Under the pieces are notes generated by a model that did no database searches, was not told where the DNA came from, and was given only the letters and a program-made list of their open reading frames with translations. 64,000 nucleotides of DNA from Armatimonadota bacterium. GTDB lineage: Bacteria; Armatimonadota; Fimbriimonadia; Fimbriimonadales; Fimbriimonadaceae. Within the stretch, counting starts at the first letter, position 1. Every line of letters starts with the position of its first letter. Made by a program: the position numbers and the translations under genes. This document shows positions 16,518-25,510 of this stretch, one piece after another. The DNA is taken from positions 22,556-86,555 of the forward strand of contig JAKOXK010000079.1 in NCBI GenBank assembly GCA_029781035.1, given 5' to 3'.

Positions 16518-18506
16518 TTAGTCTCGCCGCAAGAACTCGACGACCGTCTCGGCCTGACGCATCGTCAAGGTCGGGACGGCCGCGATCTGCTCGAGGGTTG
16601 CCCGCCTGATCGCTTCGATCGACCCGAACGTGCGGAGCAGGAGCCGACGCTTTTTCGGGCCGATTCCCGGCACTTCGTCCAGGACACTGCCCTGGATTCG
16701 CTTGTCTCGGACTTTCCGGTGATAGGTGATCGCGAATCGGTGCGCCTCATCTCGCAAGCGTCGAAGCATGACAAGTCCGGGCGAGTTGAGCGGGAGCACC
16801 ACCTCGGTGAAGGTCGGGACACGGGACGTTGGGAGCTGAAGCCTGGGATCGGGCTCCCTACGATTGCCATCCTCTTGAGGATCATGGCAATCTGGCTTGT
16901 GGCTGGCGGTCCCCTGGGAGAAGGACTTGTTAGAAGGCTCGCCGACTCGTTCACGTTTCCCGCTTCCAGGCATGTACAGGATCTCCTGTTTTTTGGCGAG
17001 TCCTACCATGGGCACCGAGAGTTCAAGGGCGTCACGGGCCTTGAGCGCGGCCGACAACTGTCCTTTCCCACCGTCGATCACGATCAGATCTGGAAGTCTC
17101 GAGAACTTCGGATCGCCTTCGAGGTAGGCGCGCAGGCGGCGTGTGATGACCTCGTTCATCATCGCAAAATCGTCGGGTGTCTCCTGGTGCCACTTGATTC
17201 GAAACCTACGGTACTCGTTCTTGGCCGGCATGGCGTCCTCCGCGACGACCATGGAGCCCACTGGCGCCGACCCCTGGATGTTTGAAATGTCGTAGCACTC
17301 GACGCGGGCTGGCAGGGCCGAGAGTTGGAGAGCTTCACCCAGTTCCTCCATCGCTGTCTGAGCCCACGCCTCTTGTTGCTCAACCTCCAGAGTCATGGAC
17401 TTGAGCGCTTCTTCCGCGTTCGCAGCGGCAAGGTCGACAAGCCTGAGTCCCTCGCCCCCCTGGGGAACGTCGACCGTGACTGCCGAACCGCGCCGTTGCC
17501 TCAACCATCGCTCGACGATCTGACGCTCCAGGATCTCCACCGGAAGCAAGACCTCGCGCGGCACTTCGGGCACGTCGCTGTAGTACTGCTTGACGAACTC
17601 GCCGACCGCTTCGCTCGGGGATGATTCCTTGGCGCCGTCGAGCACGAAGTACCGTTGTCCAATCAGGCGGCCTCCGCGGACGTACAGCATCTGTATCGCG
17701 GCGCCCCTGTCGTCCTTGACAACGGCGATGACGTCCTTGTCGATGTGGTCGTCACTCAGGACCTTCTGCTTTTCGAGGACGTTCTCGATCGCCTGGATAC
17801 GGTCTCGGATCACAGCGGCGCGCTCGAACTCTAGCCCCTCGGACGCTTGCTCCATCTGGTGCCGCAAGTCGTCAACCACCTTTGTCTCTTTGCCGTCCAG
17901 GAACCGGCGCACTTGGTCGATCACTTGTGCGTACTCCTTGGCATCGGCCAGTCCGGCGCACGGCCCGAGACATTGCCCTAGGTGGTAGTAAAGGCAGGGC
18001 TTCTGCTCGGCCTTGCCGCTCCAACTCTTGCCACAGGGGATCAGCGGAAAGACCTTGTGCAGGAGCTGAAGCGTGTCACGGACGGAAAAGGCCGACGTGT
18101 AGGGGCCAAAAGCCTTCCCGACTCCGCGTTTCGGGTTTCTGGTGAAGAGGACACGGGGATAAAGCTCCTTGGTGATGACGATGTATGGGTAGCTCTTGTC
18201 GTCGCGCATGACCACGTTGTAAGGCGGTCGGTGCTCTTTGATGAGGTTGCACTCGAGGACAAGGGCCTCCAACTCGGAATCGACAACGATCCACTCGATG
18301 TCGCGGATCTTGCGGACAAGACGCTCGTTCTTCGCCCCGAGCTTCGCACTCGGCTGGAAGTAGCTCCGCACGCGGTTCTTGAGATTGACCGCTTTGCCGA
18401 CGTAAAGCACATGCGCGGATTCGTCCCGATAGATGTAACAACCGGGTTTGGCTGGAACCGACTTCAGCTTGTCGGCAACGTTCTCGGGCAGGGGCGCACG
18501 GCGCAT
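16518..18506 (-). CDS. uvrC: UvrC, excinuclease ABC subunit C (with internal insertion)
   Basis: UvrC makes both incisions in nucleotide excision repair. Domains in order: GIY-YIG nuclease (PGCYIYRD, VLYVGKA, NRVRSYF; Glu in ECNLIKEHRPPYN), Cys-rich linker (CGKSW ... CLYYHLGQCLGPC), UVR motif (EQASEGLEFERAAVIRDRI), RNase H-like C-terminal nuclease (ECYDISNIQG, VIDGGKGQLSAA) and tandem HhH (VPGIGPKKRRLLLRTFGS). The ATG at 18506 starts MRRAPLPENVADKLK. Between YMPGSGKRER and VVLPLNSPG there are about 40 extra residues, low in complexity and Pro/Asn/His/Ser-rich, absent from normal UvrC. The gene is 662 codons, slightly longer than usual because of this insertion. Confidence 0.96.
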   Translation of the reverse strand: MRRAPLPENVADKLKSVPAKPGCYIYRDESAHVLYVGKAVNLKNRVRSYFQPSAKLGAKNERLVRKIRDIEWIVVDSELEALVLECNLIKEHRPPYNVVMRDDKSYPYIVITKELYPRVLFTRNPKRGVGKAFGPYTSAFSVRDTLQLLHKVFPLIPCGKSWSGKAEQKPCLYYHLGQCLGPCAGLADAKEYAQVIDQVRRFLDGKETKVVDDLRHQMEQASEGLEFERAAVIRDRIQAIENVLEKQKVLSDDHIDKDVIAVVKDDRGAAIQMLYVRGGRLIGQRYFVLDGAKESSPSEAVGEFVKQYYSDVPEVPREVLLPVEILERQIVERWLRQRRGSAVTVDVPQGGEGLRLVDLAAANAEEALKSMTLEVEQQEAWAQTAMEELGEALQLSALPARVECYDISNIQGSAPVGSMVVAEDAMPAKNEYRRFRIKWHQETPDDFAMMNEVITRRLRAYLEGDPKFSRLPDLIVIDGGKGQLSAALKARDALELSVPMVGLAKKQEILYMPGSGKRERVGEPSNKSFSQGTASHKPDCHDPQEDGNRREPDPRLQLPTSRVPTFTEVVLPLNSPGLVMLRRLRDEAHRFAITYHRKVRDKRIQGSVLDEVPGIGPKKRRLLLRTFGSIEAIRRATLEQIAAVPTLTMRQAETVVEFLRRD
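16862..16892. repeat. Inverted repeat inside the uvrC insertion
   Basis: GATTGCCAT (16862-16870) and ATGGCAATC (16884-16892) are perfect inverted 9-mers. Inside them CCTC-TT-GAGG forms a second 4-bp stem. The hairpin lies wholly within the stretch encoding the UvrC insertion, which suggests a palindromic element that entered in frame, like selfish palindromes known in some bacterial genes. No second copy was noticed by eye. Confidence 0.7.
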
Positions 18507-18544
18507 GGGCCTGGAACCTGACTCTACACCGGAGGACAGGGTTC

Positions 18545-18550
18545 TATACT
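18545..18550 (+). promoter_or_regulatory. Candidate -10 element TATACT (redoxin-like gene)
   Basis: TATACT stands 18 nt before the ATG at 18569 in the intergenic region divergent from uvrC. The flanking GGTTCTA ... TAGACC is nearly palindromic, so this could also be a repressor site controlling both genes. Confidence 0.4.
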
Positions 18551-18568
18551 CTAGACCTAACAAGAGCC

Positions 18569-19135
18569 ATGCTGGATTCCCTGACTTCGACCGTGATCCT
18601 TCTTGCTGGACTTGCCTGGGTTCCGCCCCATCGCCCACAAGACGGGCCATCTGATGACGTGGGGAAGGCGGCCCCGGCCTTCGTCGCCATGGCCAGTGAC
18701 GGCAAGCAACGGACCCTCAAGGAACTGGCCGATGGAAACGTCCTGGTCTTGGCGTTCGTCAAGGACGGCTGCAAGTTGTCGCCAACAGCCATGGTCTACT
18801 TCAACCGCCTGGGGACTGCCTTCCAAGGAAGAAAGCACGTTCAGTTCTTCGGAGTGTTGGACGACGACCCATCCGGGTTTGGCCAGTGGGCGAAGCTGTT
18901 CCATCCGACGTTTGACTTCCTGTTGGATCCTGAACGCCAGATCGTCAAGGCGTATCACGTCGAACGTTCCTGTGAGGTCGTCGTCGTCGAGAGTGGCAAG
19001 GTCGCCAGGCATTTCAAGGGATTGAGTAGGGACGGCCTGACTCAAGTCGTCACGGTCATGTCCCAAGCGGTCGGAATCGCACCAGAGTCGGCGGTCGACA
19101 TTGCCGACTCGCCCGAAGTCGAGCGGTTTGGGTGA
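18569..19135 (+). CDS. Secreted redoxin-like protein with a single cysteine
   Basis: This 188-residue protein has a hydrophobic N-terminus (LTSTVILLAGLAWV) that may be a signal peptide, then a thioredoxin/AhpC-TSA-like fold: VGKAAPAFVAMASDG, LVLAFVKDGCKLSPTAMVYF, FFGVLDDD, and FDFLLDPERQIVKAYHVE. The active-site position reads DGCKLSP, with one Cys where resilin-type redoxins have CxxC or TxxC. It could be a one-Cys peroxiredoxin-like protein or a non-catalytic relative. It is divergent from uvrC. Confidence 0.75.
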   Translation: MLDSLTSTVILLAGLAWVPPHRPQDGPSDDVGKAAPAFVAMASDGKQRTLKELADGNVLVLAFVKDGCKLSPTAMVYFNRLGTAFQGRKHVQFFGVLDDDPSGFGQWAKLFHPTFDFLLDPERQIVKAYHVERSCEVVVVESGKVARHFKGLSRDGLTQVVTVMSQAVGIAPESAVDIADSPEVERFG

Positions 19136-19176
19136 GCGTTTCCAAACGCCGCCAGTTCGGCGGCAAGAGTCGATGG

Positions 19177-19950
19177 CTAGCTTCCCGACTGGCCTTGTTG
19201 AAGCCTTTTCTCAAGAGCGTCCAGTTCGGCATCGACGCTCGTTTCGCCCTCGATCGATGTCGTAGTGGTGGTCACGGGTGCTGCTGTACCGAGTCCGAGC
19301 TTTTCCTCAAGCTTCTTGAGGTCTTCTTCGGCGGCCATGTCCATCGCCTGATCCTCCATGGCCATCATCTTGCCTTGGACGCTGCCAGAGAACATCTCTT
19401 GGCGGGCAGAGGCCTCGGCCTGCTTGTCGGCGATCTTCTCACGGGCAGCCGCAAACGAGCCTTCATACTCGTTTTCGAACGTGAGCCCCTCCAACGCCTT
19501 CGTTATGGAGGACTGGATCTGAGACTGCTTCCACTGTGCCTTGAGCGCCAACGCCTCCGCTGTTTTCTTGCGGACCTCTTCTTCCTGACGTTTAATAGCT
19601 ACCTTGACGTTTTCGACCGTCTCCACGGCCGTGGCGAGTGTCGTCTTGAGCGTCTCGATGGTGGCGTCTGACGTCGCTTTCTCTCGCAGAAACTGTCGGG
19701 CGAGATCGCGGTTGCCTGCCTTGAGGGCCGCTGCCGCCTGGTTCTCCAATTGCGCCGACTTACGGGTCGCTTCGTCGAGCATCCCTTGAAGCTTGTTCTT
19801 CTGGGTGATGGCCTGCACAGCCTTCTCCCTGTTCTGGACCAGAGCCGTCTGCATGTCGCGACGTGCCTGATCCAGCATGATCTCGGGGTCCTCAAGTTTG
19901 TCCATACCCCGATTGAAGATGGCTCGGAGCCACGCAAAGAACCGCTTCAT
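19177..19950 (-). CDS. pspA: PspA/IM30 family envelope-stress protein
   Basis: This 257-residue protein begins [23 protein letters not shown], the amphipathic start of the PspA/Vipp1 (ESCRT-III-like) family, followed by long coiled-coil helices (30-195) with Gln/Lys/Glu heptads. It should coat stressed inner membranes. The C-terminal tail has a linker ([14 protein letters not shown]) and a short helix [11 protein letters not shown]. Upstream on the minus strand TATACT (19991-19996) lies 40 nt before the ATG. No pspF/pspBC genes are near. Confidence 0.93.
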   Translation of the reverse strand: MKRFFAWLRAIFNRGMDKLEDPEIMLDQARRDMQTALVQNREKAVQAITQKNKLQGMLDEATRKSAQLENQAAAALKAGNRDLARQFLREKATSDATIETLKTTLATAVETVENVKVAIKRQEEEVRKKTAEALALKAQWKQSQIQSSITKALEGLTFENEYEGSFAAAREKIADKQAEASARQEMFSGSVQGKMMAMEDQAMDMAAEEDLKKLEEKLGLGTAAPVTTTTTSIEGETSVDAELDALEKRLQQGQSGS

Positions 19951-19990
19951 GTCTACTCTCGCGCCCGTCCTGCAGTCCGAGCGACGCGGA

Positions 19991-19996
19991 AGTATA
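19991..19996 (-). promoter_or_regulatory. Candidate -10 element TATACT (pspA)
   Basis: On the minus strand GGTATACT is 40 nt upstream of the pspA ATG, in the 210-bp region divergent from acnA. No convincing -35 hexamer was found. Confidence 0.4.
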
Positions 19997-20160
19997 CCGT
20001 CCGGGTCTACCTTGAGGTTGCAACCTTTGGGGACGGTGGGCCGTCGAGGTTCAAATCAACCTTGGTAACATTCGGGGCAGACCGCGCGTTCCCCACGCGA
20101 GGATCGGTCTTTGTTGCTCCGACTCTCTCGATGGCTGGCCGCAGGAACTGGCGCACGACC

Positions 20161-22842
20161 ATGAACAGCTTCGGTACCCTCACCACGACACAACTTGCCG
20201 GCAAACAACGGACATTTCACGATTTCCAAGCGTTCAAGGACGAGCGGCACCGGCGGCTTCCCTACTCGCTGCGCATCTTGCTCGAGAATCTCTTGCGGAC
20301 TGAAGACGGGTTCAAAGTCACAAAGGCTGACATCGAAGCTCTTCTGGATTGGAACCCTAAGGCCGACCCTTCGCACGAGATCCAGTTCACACCTGCCCGC
20401 GTGCTGATGCAGGACTTCACCGGCGTGCCATGCGTCGTCGACCTGGCCAGCATGCGCGACGCGATGGCAGCGCTCGGAGGAGACCCCGCGCGAGTGAATC
20501 CCCTGCAGCCGGTCGAACTCGTGATCGACCATTCTGTCCAGGTGGACGCCTACGGGTCGGAAGCCGCGCTCCAACTGAACCTGGATCTGGAGTTCGACCG
20601 GAACGCGGAGCGGTATGCGTTCCTCAAGTGGGGGCAGACCGCCTTCGACAACTTCAAGGTCGTTCCGCCGAACACAGGCATTTGCCACCAAGTGAACTTG
20701 GAATACCTGGGCCGCGTCACCTTTGACAACGCCGACGGCACGTGTTACCCGGACACCCTCGTGGGAACTGACAGCCACACGACCATGATCAATGGGTTGG
20801 GTGTTCTCGGATGGGGAGTCGGAGGCATCGAGGCAGAAGCCGCAATGCTCGGCCAGCCGATCCCGATGCTGATCCCGCAGGTGGTCGGGTTCAAGCTCAG
20901 CGGAAGACTCCGCGAGGGTGCCACGGCGACCGACCTAGTCCTCACCGTCACGGAGATGCTCCGGAAACATGGGGTTGTCGGCAAGTTCGTCGAATACTTC
21001 GGGCCAGGCATCGCCACTCTGCCCCTTGCTGACCGCGCAACGCTCGCCAACATGGCTCCCGAGTACGGTGCGACTTGCGGCATCTTTCCAGTCGACGACG
21101 AGACCTTGCGTTACCTGCGCGTCAGTGGCCGAAGCGAAGACCAGATCGCTTTGGTCGAAGCCTACATGAAGCACCAGTGCTTGTTCCACACCGCAGACGC
21201 ACCCGAAGCGGAGTACACAAGCGTCCTCACGCTCGACCTGGGCGACGTCGAGCCCAGTGTCGCTGGGCCTAAGCGACCGCAGGACCGGTCGCCGTTGAGC
21301 AAAGCTCGCGACTCGTTCTATGCGGTATTCCCCACCGCGAAGCCAGGCACGGAGGGGTCGGGGTCGGTCAGCACGGCCGTGATGGAGCGGGCAGCGACGG
21401 ACCGGCTGACCCACGCTTCTGTGGTCATTGCGGCGATCACGAGCTGCACTAACACGAGCAATCCCAGTGTGATGGTGGCGGCCGGTCTAGTGGCCAAGAA
21501 GGCGAACGCCCTCGGGCTCAAGCCCAAACCGTGGGTGAAGACGAGCCTGGCTCCAGGATCTCGCGTGGTCACGGAGTACCTGAAGAAGTCCGGTCTGCTG
21601 AACGACCTCGACGAGATCGGTTTCAACGTCGTGGGATATGGATGCACGACATGCATCGGCAATTCGGGGCCGTTGCCAGAGGAAGTCGCGAAGAAGATCG
21701 AGGCCGACGACCTGACCGTCGTCAGCGTCCTAAGTGGAAACCGGAACTTTGAGGGTCGCGTGCAGCAGGCTGTTAAGGCTAATTACTTGATGTCGCCGCC
21801 GTTAGTCGTGGCCTTCGCGTTGGCAGGGACGATCGACATTGACTTGGCAAATGACCCCATTGGGATCGACCGTGAGGGGAAGGCTGTCTATCTGCGGGAT
21901 GTGTGGCCCTCGCAACAGGAGATCGCCGATGTAGTCGGGCAACACATCACGCGCGAGATGTTCTCGTCGTCCTATGCGGGCGTTTTCGATGGTGACTCCC
22001 AATGGCAGTCCATCCAAGTCGCCGGTGGCCAACGCTACAACTGGGATCCGGAGAGCACTTATGTCCGCATGGCGCCCTATTTCGACGGAATGGCTGTTGA
22101 GCCTGCGGACGACGTCGAGGATCTGAACGGGCTCAAGGTGCTGGCGCTCCTCGGCGACAGTGTCACCACCGACCACATCTCTCCCGCGGGATCCATCAAA
22201 GCCAGTTCGCCCGCGGGCCAGTACCTGACGACAAAGGGCGTTCCGCAGAACCTGTTCAACAGCTACGGGAGCCGCCGTGGCAACCACGAAGTCATGATCC
22301 GAGGTACGTTTGCCAACGTTCGTTTACGGAACCAGTTGGCTCCTGGCACAGAAGGCGGGTTCACAACCTGCCCTCCGGGCGGTGAGGTCACGACCATTTT
22401 CGAAGCGAGTGAAGCCTACGCCGACAAAGGCGAGAAACTGATCGTTCTTGCCGGCAAGGAGTACGGCACCGGTTCGAGCCGCGATTGGGCTGCCAAGGGC
22501 ACGATGCTCCTTGGCGTCAAGGCTGTCCTTGCCGAGAGCTTCGAGCGAATTCACCGGTCCAATCTGATTGGTATGGGCGTCCTGCCACTCCAGTACCAAA
22601 ACGGCGCCAACGCCCAATCCTTGGGGCTTACCGGAACAGAAGAGTTTTCTATCGTGGGGCTCAGCGAGGCTTTTGCCGATAAGTTCAAGGACGGTAAGAC
22701 ACTGACAGTGCGGACGACCGACGACGGTGGCCACACCAAGGTGTTCTCTGCGACAGTCAGAATCGATACTCCGACTGAAGCTGAGTACTTTCGGCACGGC
22801 GGCGTGCTAAAGTACGTTCTTCGGCAACTTTTGAAAGCCTGA
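20161..22842 (+). CDS. acnA: Aconitate hydratase AcnA
   Basis: AcnA interconverts citrate and isocitrate in the TCA cycle. The three [4Fe-4S] Cys are visible in [14 protein letters not shown] and [14 protein letters not shown]. Active-site blocks: [21 protein letters not shown] and, near the C-terminus, [18 protein letters not shown]. The 893 residues match the AcnA/IRP family. The reading frame is open far upstream, but the normal N-terminus begins [22 protein letters not shown] at 20161; a nearby ATG at 20131 would add ten residues. It is divergent from pspA. Confidence 0.97.
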   Translation: MNSFGTLTTTQLAGKQRTFHDFQAFKDERHRRLPYSLRILLENLLRTEDGFKVTKADIEALLDWNPKADPSHEIQFTPARVLMQDFTGVPCVVDLASMRDAMAALGGDPARVNPLQPVELVIDHSVQVDAYGSEAALQLNLDLEFDRNAERYAFLKWGQTAFDNFKVVPPNTGICHQVNLEYLGRVTFDNADGTCYPDTLVGTDSHTTMINGLGVLGWGVGGIEAEAAMLGQPIPMLIPQVVGFKLSGRLREGATATDLVLTVTEMLRKHGVVGKFVEYFGPGIATLPLADRATLANMAPEYGATCGIFPVDDETLRYLRVSGRSEDQIALVEAYMKHQCLFHTADAPEAEYTSVLTLDLGDVEPSVAGPKRPQDRSPLSKARDSFYAVFPTAKPGTEGSGSVSTAVMERAATDRLTHASVVIAAITSCTNTSNPSVMVAAGLVAKKANALGLKPKPWVKTSLAPGSRVVTEYLKKSGLLNDLDEIGFNVVGYGCTTCIGNSGPLPEEVAKKIEADDLTVVSVLSGNRNFEGRVQQAVKANYLMSPPLVVAFALAGTIDIDLANDPIGIDREGKAVYLRDVWPSQQEIADVVGQHITREMFSSSYAGVFDGDSQWQSIQVAGGQRYNWDPESTYVRMAPYFDGMAVEPADDVEDLNGLKVLALLGDSVTTDHISPAGSIKASSPAGQYLTTKGVPQNLFNSYGSRRGNHEVMIRGTFANVRLRNQLAPGTEGGFTTCPPGGEVTTIFEASEAYADKGEKLIVLAGKEYGTGSSRDWAAKGTMLLGVKAVLAESFERIHRSNLIGMGVLPLQYQNGANAQSLGLTGTEEFSIVGLSEAFADKFKDGKTLTVRTTDDGGHTKVFSATVRIDTPTEAEYFRHGGVLKYVLRQLLKA

Positions 22843-22860
22843 TGCTGTTGGTTCTTTGAA

Positions 22861-23874
22861 ATGAAGCGATTCTCGGTGGCGGCGCTCGTGGCCGTGCTGG
22901 CACTTGGGTGTGGCCTGCCACAACCGGCTTCGTTTCCCATTGCCGGTCCGGCAGAGAGTCCCATCACGCTGAGTGCCGCAGCCAGCACGGGAAGAGGTCA
23001 TGCGTCGCCGGAGAAAGCGCAGAAGCCTTTCCTGAACACCGTGAAGCTGGTTCGCGGTGACCCCCGCATTAGGAACATCGCCCTGACTTTCGACGACGGC
23101 CCTCACGCTGGTTTCACAGACGTGCTCGTCCGCATGTTGGCCCAGTTCAAGGTCAAGGCGACCTTCTTCATGATCGGAAGGAACGTCGACGAGAACCCAG
23201 ACCTCGTCCGCGAAGCCCGGGCAGCCGGCATCCAACTGGCTCAACACACGTATTCGCACACCCGGCTCGCTATGGTGGACGATTACACGGTGCGGAGCGA
23301 GCTTCTCCTGGGTGCCGAAGCTGTCGAGCGGGCGACCGGAATCCGACCCCGCTACTTCCGTCCACCAGGCGGCGAGTACGACGAACGCGTTACCCGGATC
23401 GCGCAGGAACTCGGGATGACGATGGTGCTGTGGACCGCCGACGCTGGGGACTTCACGACCTCGGCGGGTAACCCCTCGTCTGAGTCCATCTATCGACACG
23501 TCATGAAAACCGCGAGCCCAGGCGGCATCGTCATCATGCATGATCCGATGCCGAGCACCTTGGTCGCCTTACCGAGCATCATCATGGGTCTGCGTGCCAA
23601 GGGCTATCAGTTCGTCACCGTCGCTGAACTCGCGGCCGAGCAAGGCGCCATCCGAACGGGCGGTCCGAGGATCAAGCCATTGAGGAGCCTTGCGGTCCAG
23701 TCGCCAGCCGTCAAGCGGGGGTATTATCGCCGGAACTCACCAGAGGAGCACCATGAGGATTCGGAACAAAGAATTGCGAACGCGTCGCCGGCGAAAAGAG
23801 GAGCGAGTCAAGGAACTGGTCGCCCAGGCGAAAGCCGAATCGAAGGGCGGCAAGGGACGATCGGGCTCCAGTAA
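22861..23874 (+). CDS. Lipoprotein polysaccharide deacetylase (NodB/CE4)
   Basis: This 337-residue CE4 deacetylase has a lipoprotein signal (MKRFSVAALVAVLALGC, lipobox LALGC). NodB motifs: TFDDGP (metal Asp pair), HTYSH (metal His), RYFRPPGGEYD, TADAGDF and IVIMHD. It likely removes acetyl groups from peptidoglycan or surface polysaccharide on the periplasmic side. It starts 18 bp after acnA. The last 40 residues (from about YYRRNS) lie in DNA that also carries, in another frame, the Lys-rich gene at 23753; this tail does not look like NodB, so the true end may be earlier or the overlap real. Confidence 0.9.
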   Translation: MKRFSVAALVAVLALGCGLPQPASFPIAGPAESPITLSAAASTGRGHASPEKAQKPFLNTVKLVRGDPRIRNIALTFDDGPHAGFTDVLVRMLAQFKVKATFFMIGRNVDENPDLVREARAAGIQLAQHTYSHTRLAMVDDYTVRSELLLGAEAVERATGIRPRYFRPPGGEYDERVTRIAQELGMTMVLWTADAGDFTTSAGNPSSESIYRHVMKTASPGGIVIMHDPMPSTLVALPSIIMGLRAKGYQFVTVAELAAEQGAIRTGGPRIKPLRSLAVQSPAVKRGYYRRNSPEEHHEDSEQRIANASPAKRGASQGTGRPGESRIEGRQGTIGLQ

Positions 23875-23986
23875 GGCGACCAAGGCGCCGGACTCCAAAG
23901 CCCCCAAGAAGGCTTCGGCGAAGGAAACGGCTCCCAAGGCGAAGAAGCCGTCCAAGCCCAAGGCAGAGGAAGAGGGCGCCGAGTAA
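23753..23986 (+). CDS. Small Lys/Ala/Pro-rich basic protein, overlapping the deacetylase gene
   Basis: The ATG at 23753 follows GAGGAG by 5 nt. The 77-residue product starts MRIRNKELRTRRRRKEERVKE and continues with a histone-H1-like tail (KAPKKASAKETAPKAKKPSK) ending EEEGAE. The overlap with the deacetylase frame is 122 bp. The composition suggests nucleic-acid binding and disorder; no function is assigned. An inverted repeat follows at 23993-24011. Confidence 0.65.
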   Translation: MRIRNKELRTRRRRKEERVKELVAQAKAESKGGKGRSGSSKATKAPDSKAPKKASAKETAPKAKKPSKPKAEEEGAE

Positions 23987-23992
23987 CCGGTT

Positions 23993-24011
23993 GGAGGGCA
24001 CGCGCCCCTCC
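23993..24011 (+). terminator. Inverted repeat GGAGGG...CCCTCC, possible weak terminator
   Basis: A 6-bp G+C stem with a 7-nt loop between the Lys-rich gene and lipB. The following bases are not a T-tract, so it may be only a hairpin that separates the genes or shapes translation of lipB. Confidence 0.35.
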
Positions 24012-24022
24012 GTCACGAGTCT

Positions 24023-24673
24023 TTGAGGATCCTCGACCTCGGAAAGACTGACTATGGTCCAGCATGGGACATTCAGAAGGATGTCGCAGAGGAAGTCGTG
24101 GGCGGTGGTGAGGACACACTGATCCTTGTCGAACACGCGCCCGTCCTCACCTTGGGCGCCAGCTTCCACGAAGAGAACCTCCTGATGACTCCAGAGGAGT
24201 ACCGTCGGCGCGGGATTGAAGTGGTTCGAACTGACCGTGGTGGCGATGTGACCTATCATGGCCCCGGTCAACTGGTCATCTACCCAGTGTTCAATCTGAA
24301 GCGCCACGGCCAAGACCTTCACAAGTGGATGCGTGACTTGGAAGAAGCCGTCATAGTTCTACTCGACCAGGTCGGATTGTCTGGGCTTCGGTTCGCGCCC
24401 CACACGGGAGTTTGGCTACGCCCGCAGTCAGACAGTGGTCAAGCGCCATTGCGCAAAGTCGCAGCGATCGGCGTCAAGGTTCGCAAGTGGGTCAGCATCC
24501 ATGGTGTCGCGATCAACTGCAACAACGATCTCAGCCCGTTCGGGCTCATTGTTCCGTGTGGGATCATTGGATATGGGGTCACGAGCCTGTCGGAATCCTT
24601 GGGGAGATCCTTCTCCGTCCAGGACGCGAAGGCTCCAGCTGTCGCTTCCTTTGAAAAGGTGTTTGGTGCCTAG
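24023..24673 (+). CDS. lipB: Octanoyl-[ACP]:protein N-octanoyltransferase LipB
   Basis: LipB moves octanoate from ACP to lipoyl domains. The family signature RGGDVTYHGPGQLV is present, as are the Lys in KVAAIGVKVRKWVSIHGVAIN and the catalytic Cys in LIVPCGIIGYGVTSL. The 216 residues are normal. It starts with TTG (MRILDLGK). The stop overlaps convergent prmC by 4 bp. No lipA is adjacent. Confidence 0.94.
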   Translation: MRILDLGKTDYGPAWDIQKDVAEEVVGGGEDTLILVEHAPVLTLGASFHEENLLMTPEEYRRRGIEVVRTDRGGDVTYHGPGQLVIYPVFNLKRHGQDLHKWMRDLEEAVIVLLDQVGLSGLRFAPHTGVWLRPQSDSGQAPLRKVAAIGVKVRKWVSIHGVAINCNNDLSPFGLIVPCGIIGYGVTSLSESLGRSFSVQDAKAPAVASFEKVFGA

Positions 24674-25479
24674 TCAGCGCTGAAGACAAGGGCGCGCTCT
24701 CGACCACTCAAGTCGGTCGCAGTGGCGTGACAGCACCAGGAGCTAAAAACCCGTTTCACTGCTACGCCCATACCGTCGCCGATTTCAAGAACAACGAACC
24801 CTCGAGGCTCCAGGTGCTCTCTCGCAGTGTCAGCGATCTTCCGGTAGATATCGAGCCCGTCCTTTCCGGCAAAAAGCGCCTGAGCGGGCTCGAAATACCG
24901 CACTTCCGGCGGGAGTTCGTCTGAGTCTCCGACGTAAGGTGGGTTCGAGAGGAGGACGTCGAATTTCATCCCTGCATAGGCGGCGAAGAGGTCCGAGTGT
25001 GTAAAGGACACATTGGCACCAAGGCGTTCAGCGTTCACCCGAGCCATGTCAAGGGCGACAATGCTGAGGTCACATGCCGATACGTCGCATTCCGGCGACT
25101 CGAGCTTCAGAGTGACGGCGAGACAGCCTGAACCGGTACCAACGTCGAGCAAGCGGGCGCCTTTCGACAGTAGCCCGAGGGTCAGATCGATCAGCACCTC
25201 AGACTCTTGCCTCGGGACAAGCACCCCTGGCCCGACGGCGAACGATCGGCCATAAAACTCCCGCGACTGAACGATATAGGCGAGTGGTTCGCGGCGCTCT
25301 CGCCGGAGCAAGAGACCCTCGACTGAAGCCGGTACCGGCATTTCTGGGTGAGCCAGGAGCCAACTCCGGTCTCGACCCATAGCGTGGGCCAAGAGGACCT
25401 GCGAGTCGAGACGTGGCTCAGGGACTCCGACGTCACTCAGTCGACGTGTCGCTTGGTCGAGCCAATCGCGCGTCAGCAC
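24670..25479 (-). CDS. prmC: Peptide chain release factor N5-glutamine methyltransferase PrmC
   Basis: PrmC methylates the GGQ glutamine of release factors. It has the SAM motif LLDVGTGSGCLAV and the catalytic NPPYVG (NPPY). The GTG at 25479 gives 269 residues and aligns the start with E. coli PrmC (LTRDWLDQATRRL against EYQHWLREAISQL); an in-frame ATG at 25527 would add 16 residues and overlap hflX by 17 bp. The N-terminal helical domain (EPRLDSQVLLAHAMGRDRSWLLAHPE) is present. prfA is not nearby. Confidence 0.93.
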   Translation of the reverse strand: MLTRDWLDQATRRLSDVGVPEPRLDSQVLLAHAMGRDRSWLLAHPEMPVPASVEGLLLRRERREPLAYIVQSREFYGRSFAVGPGVLVPRQESEVLIDLTLGLLSKGARLLDVGTGSGCLAVTLKLESPECDVSACDLSIVALDMARVNAERLGANVSFTHSDLFAAYAGMKFDVLLSNPPYVGDSDELPPEVRYFEPAQALFAGKDGLDIYRKIADTAREHLEPRGFVVLEIGDGMGVAVKRVFSSWCCHATATDLSGRERALVFSAD

Positions 25480-25510
25480 GCCGAGGACTGCCTGAAAGGG
25501 ATATCGGCCA

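Noticed and set aside
19148..19164. GCCGCC/GGCGGC hairpin between the redoxin-like gene and pspA as terminator
   Set aside because: Only a 6-bp stem with no T-run on either strand.
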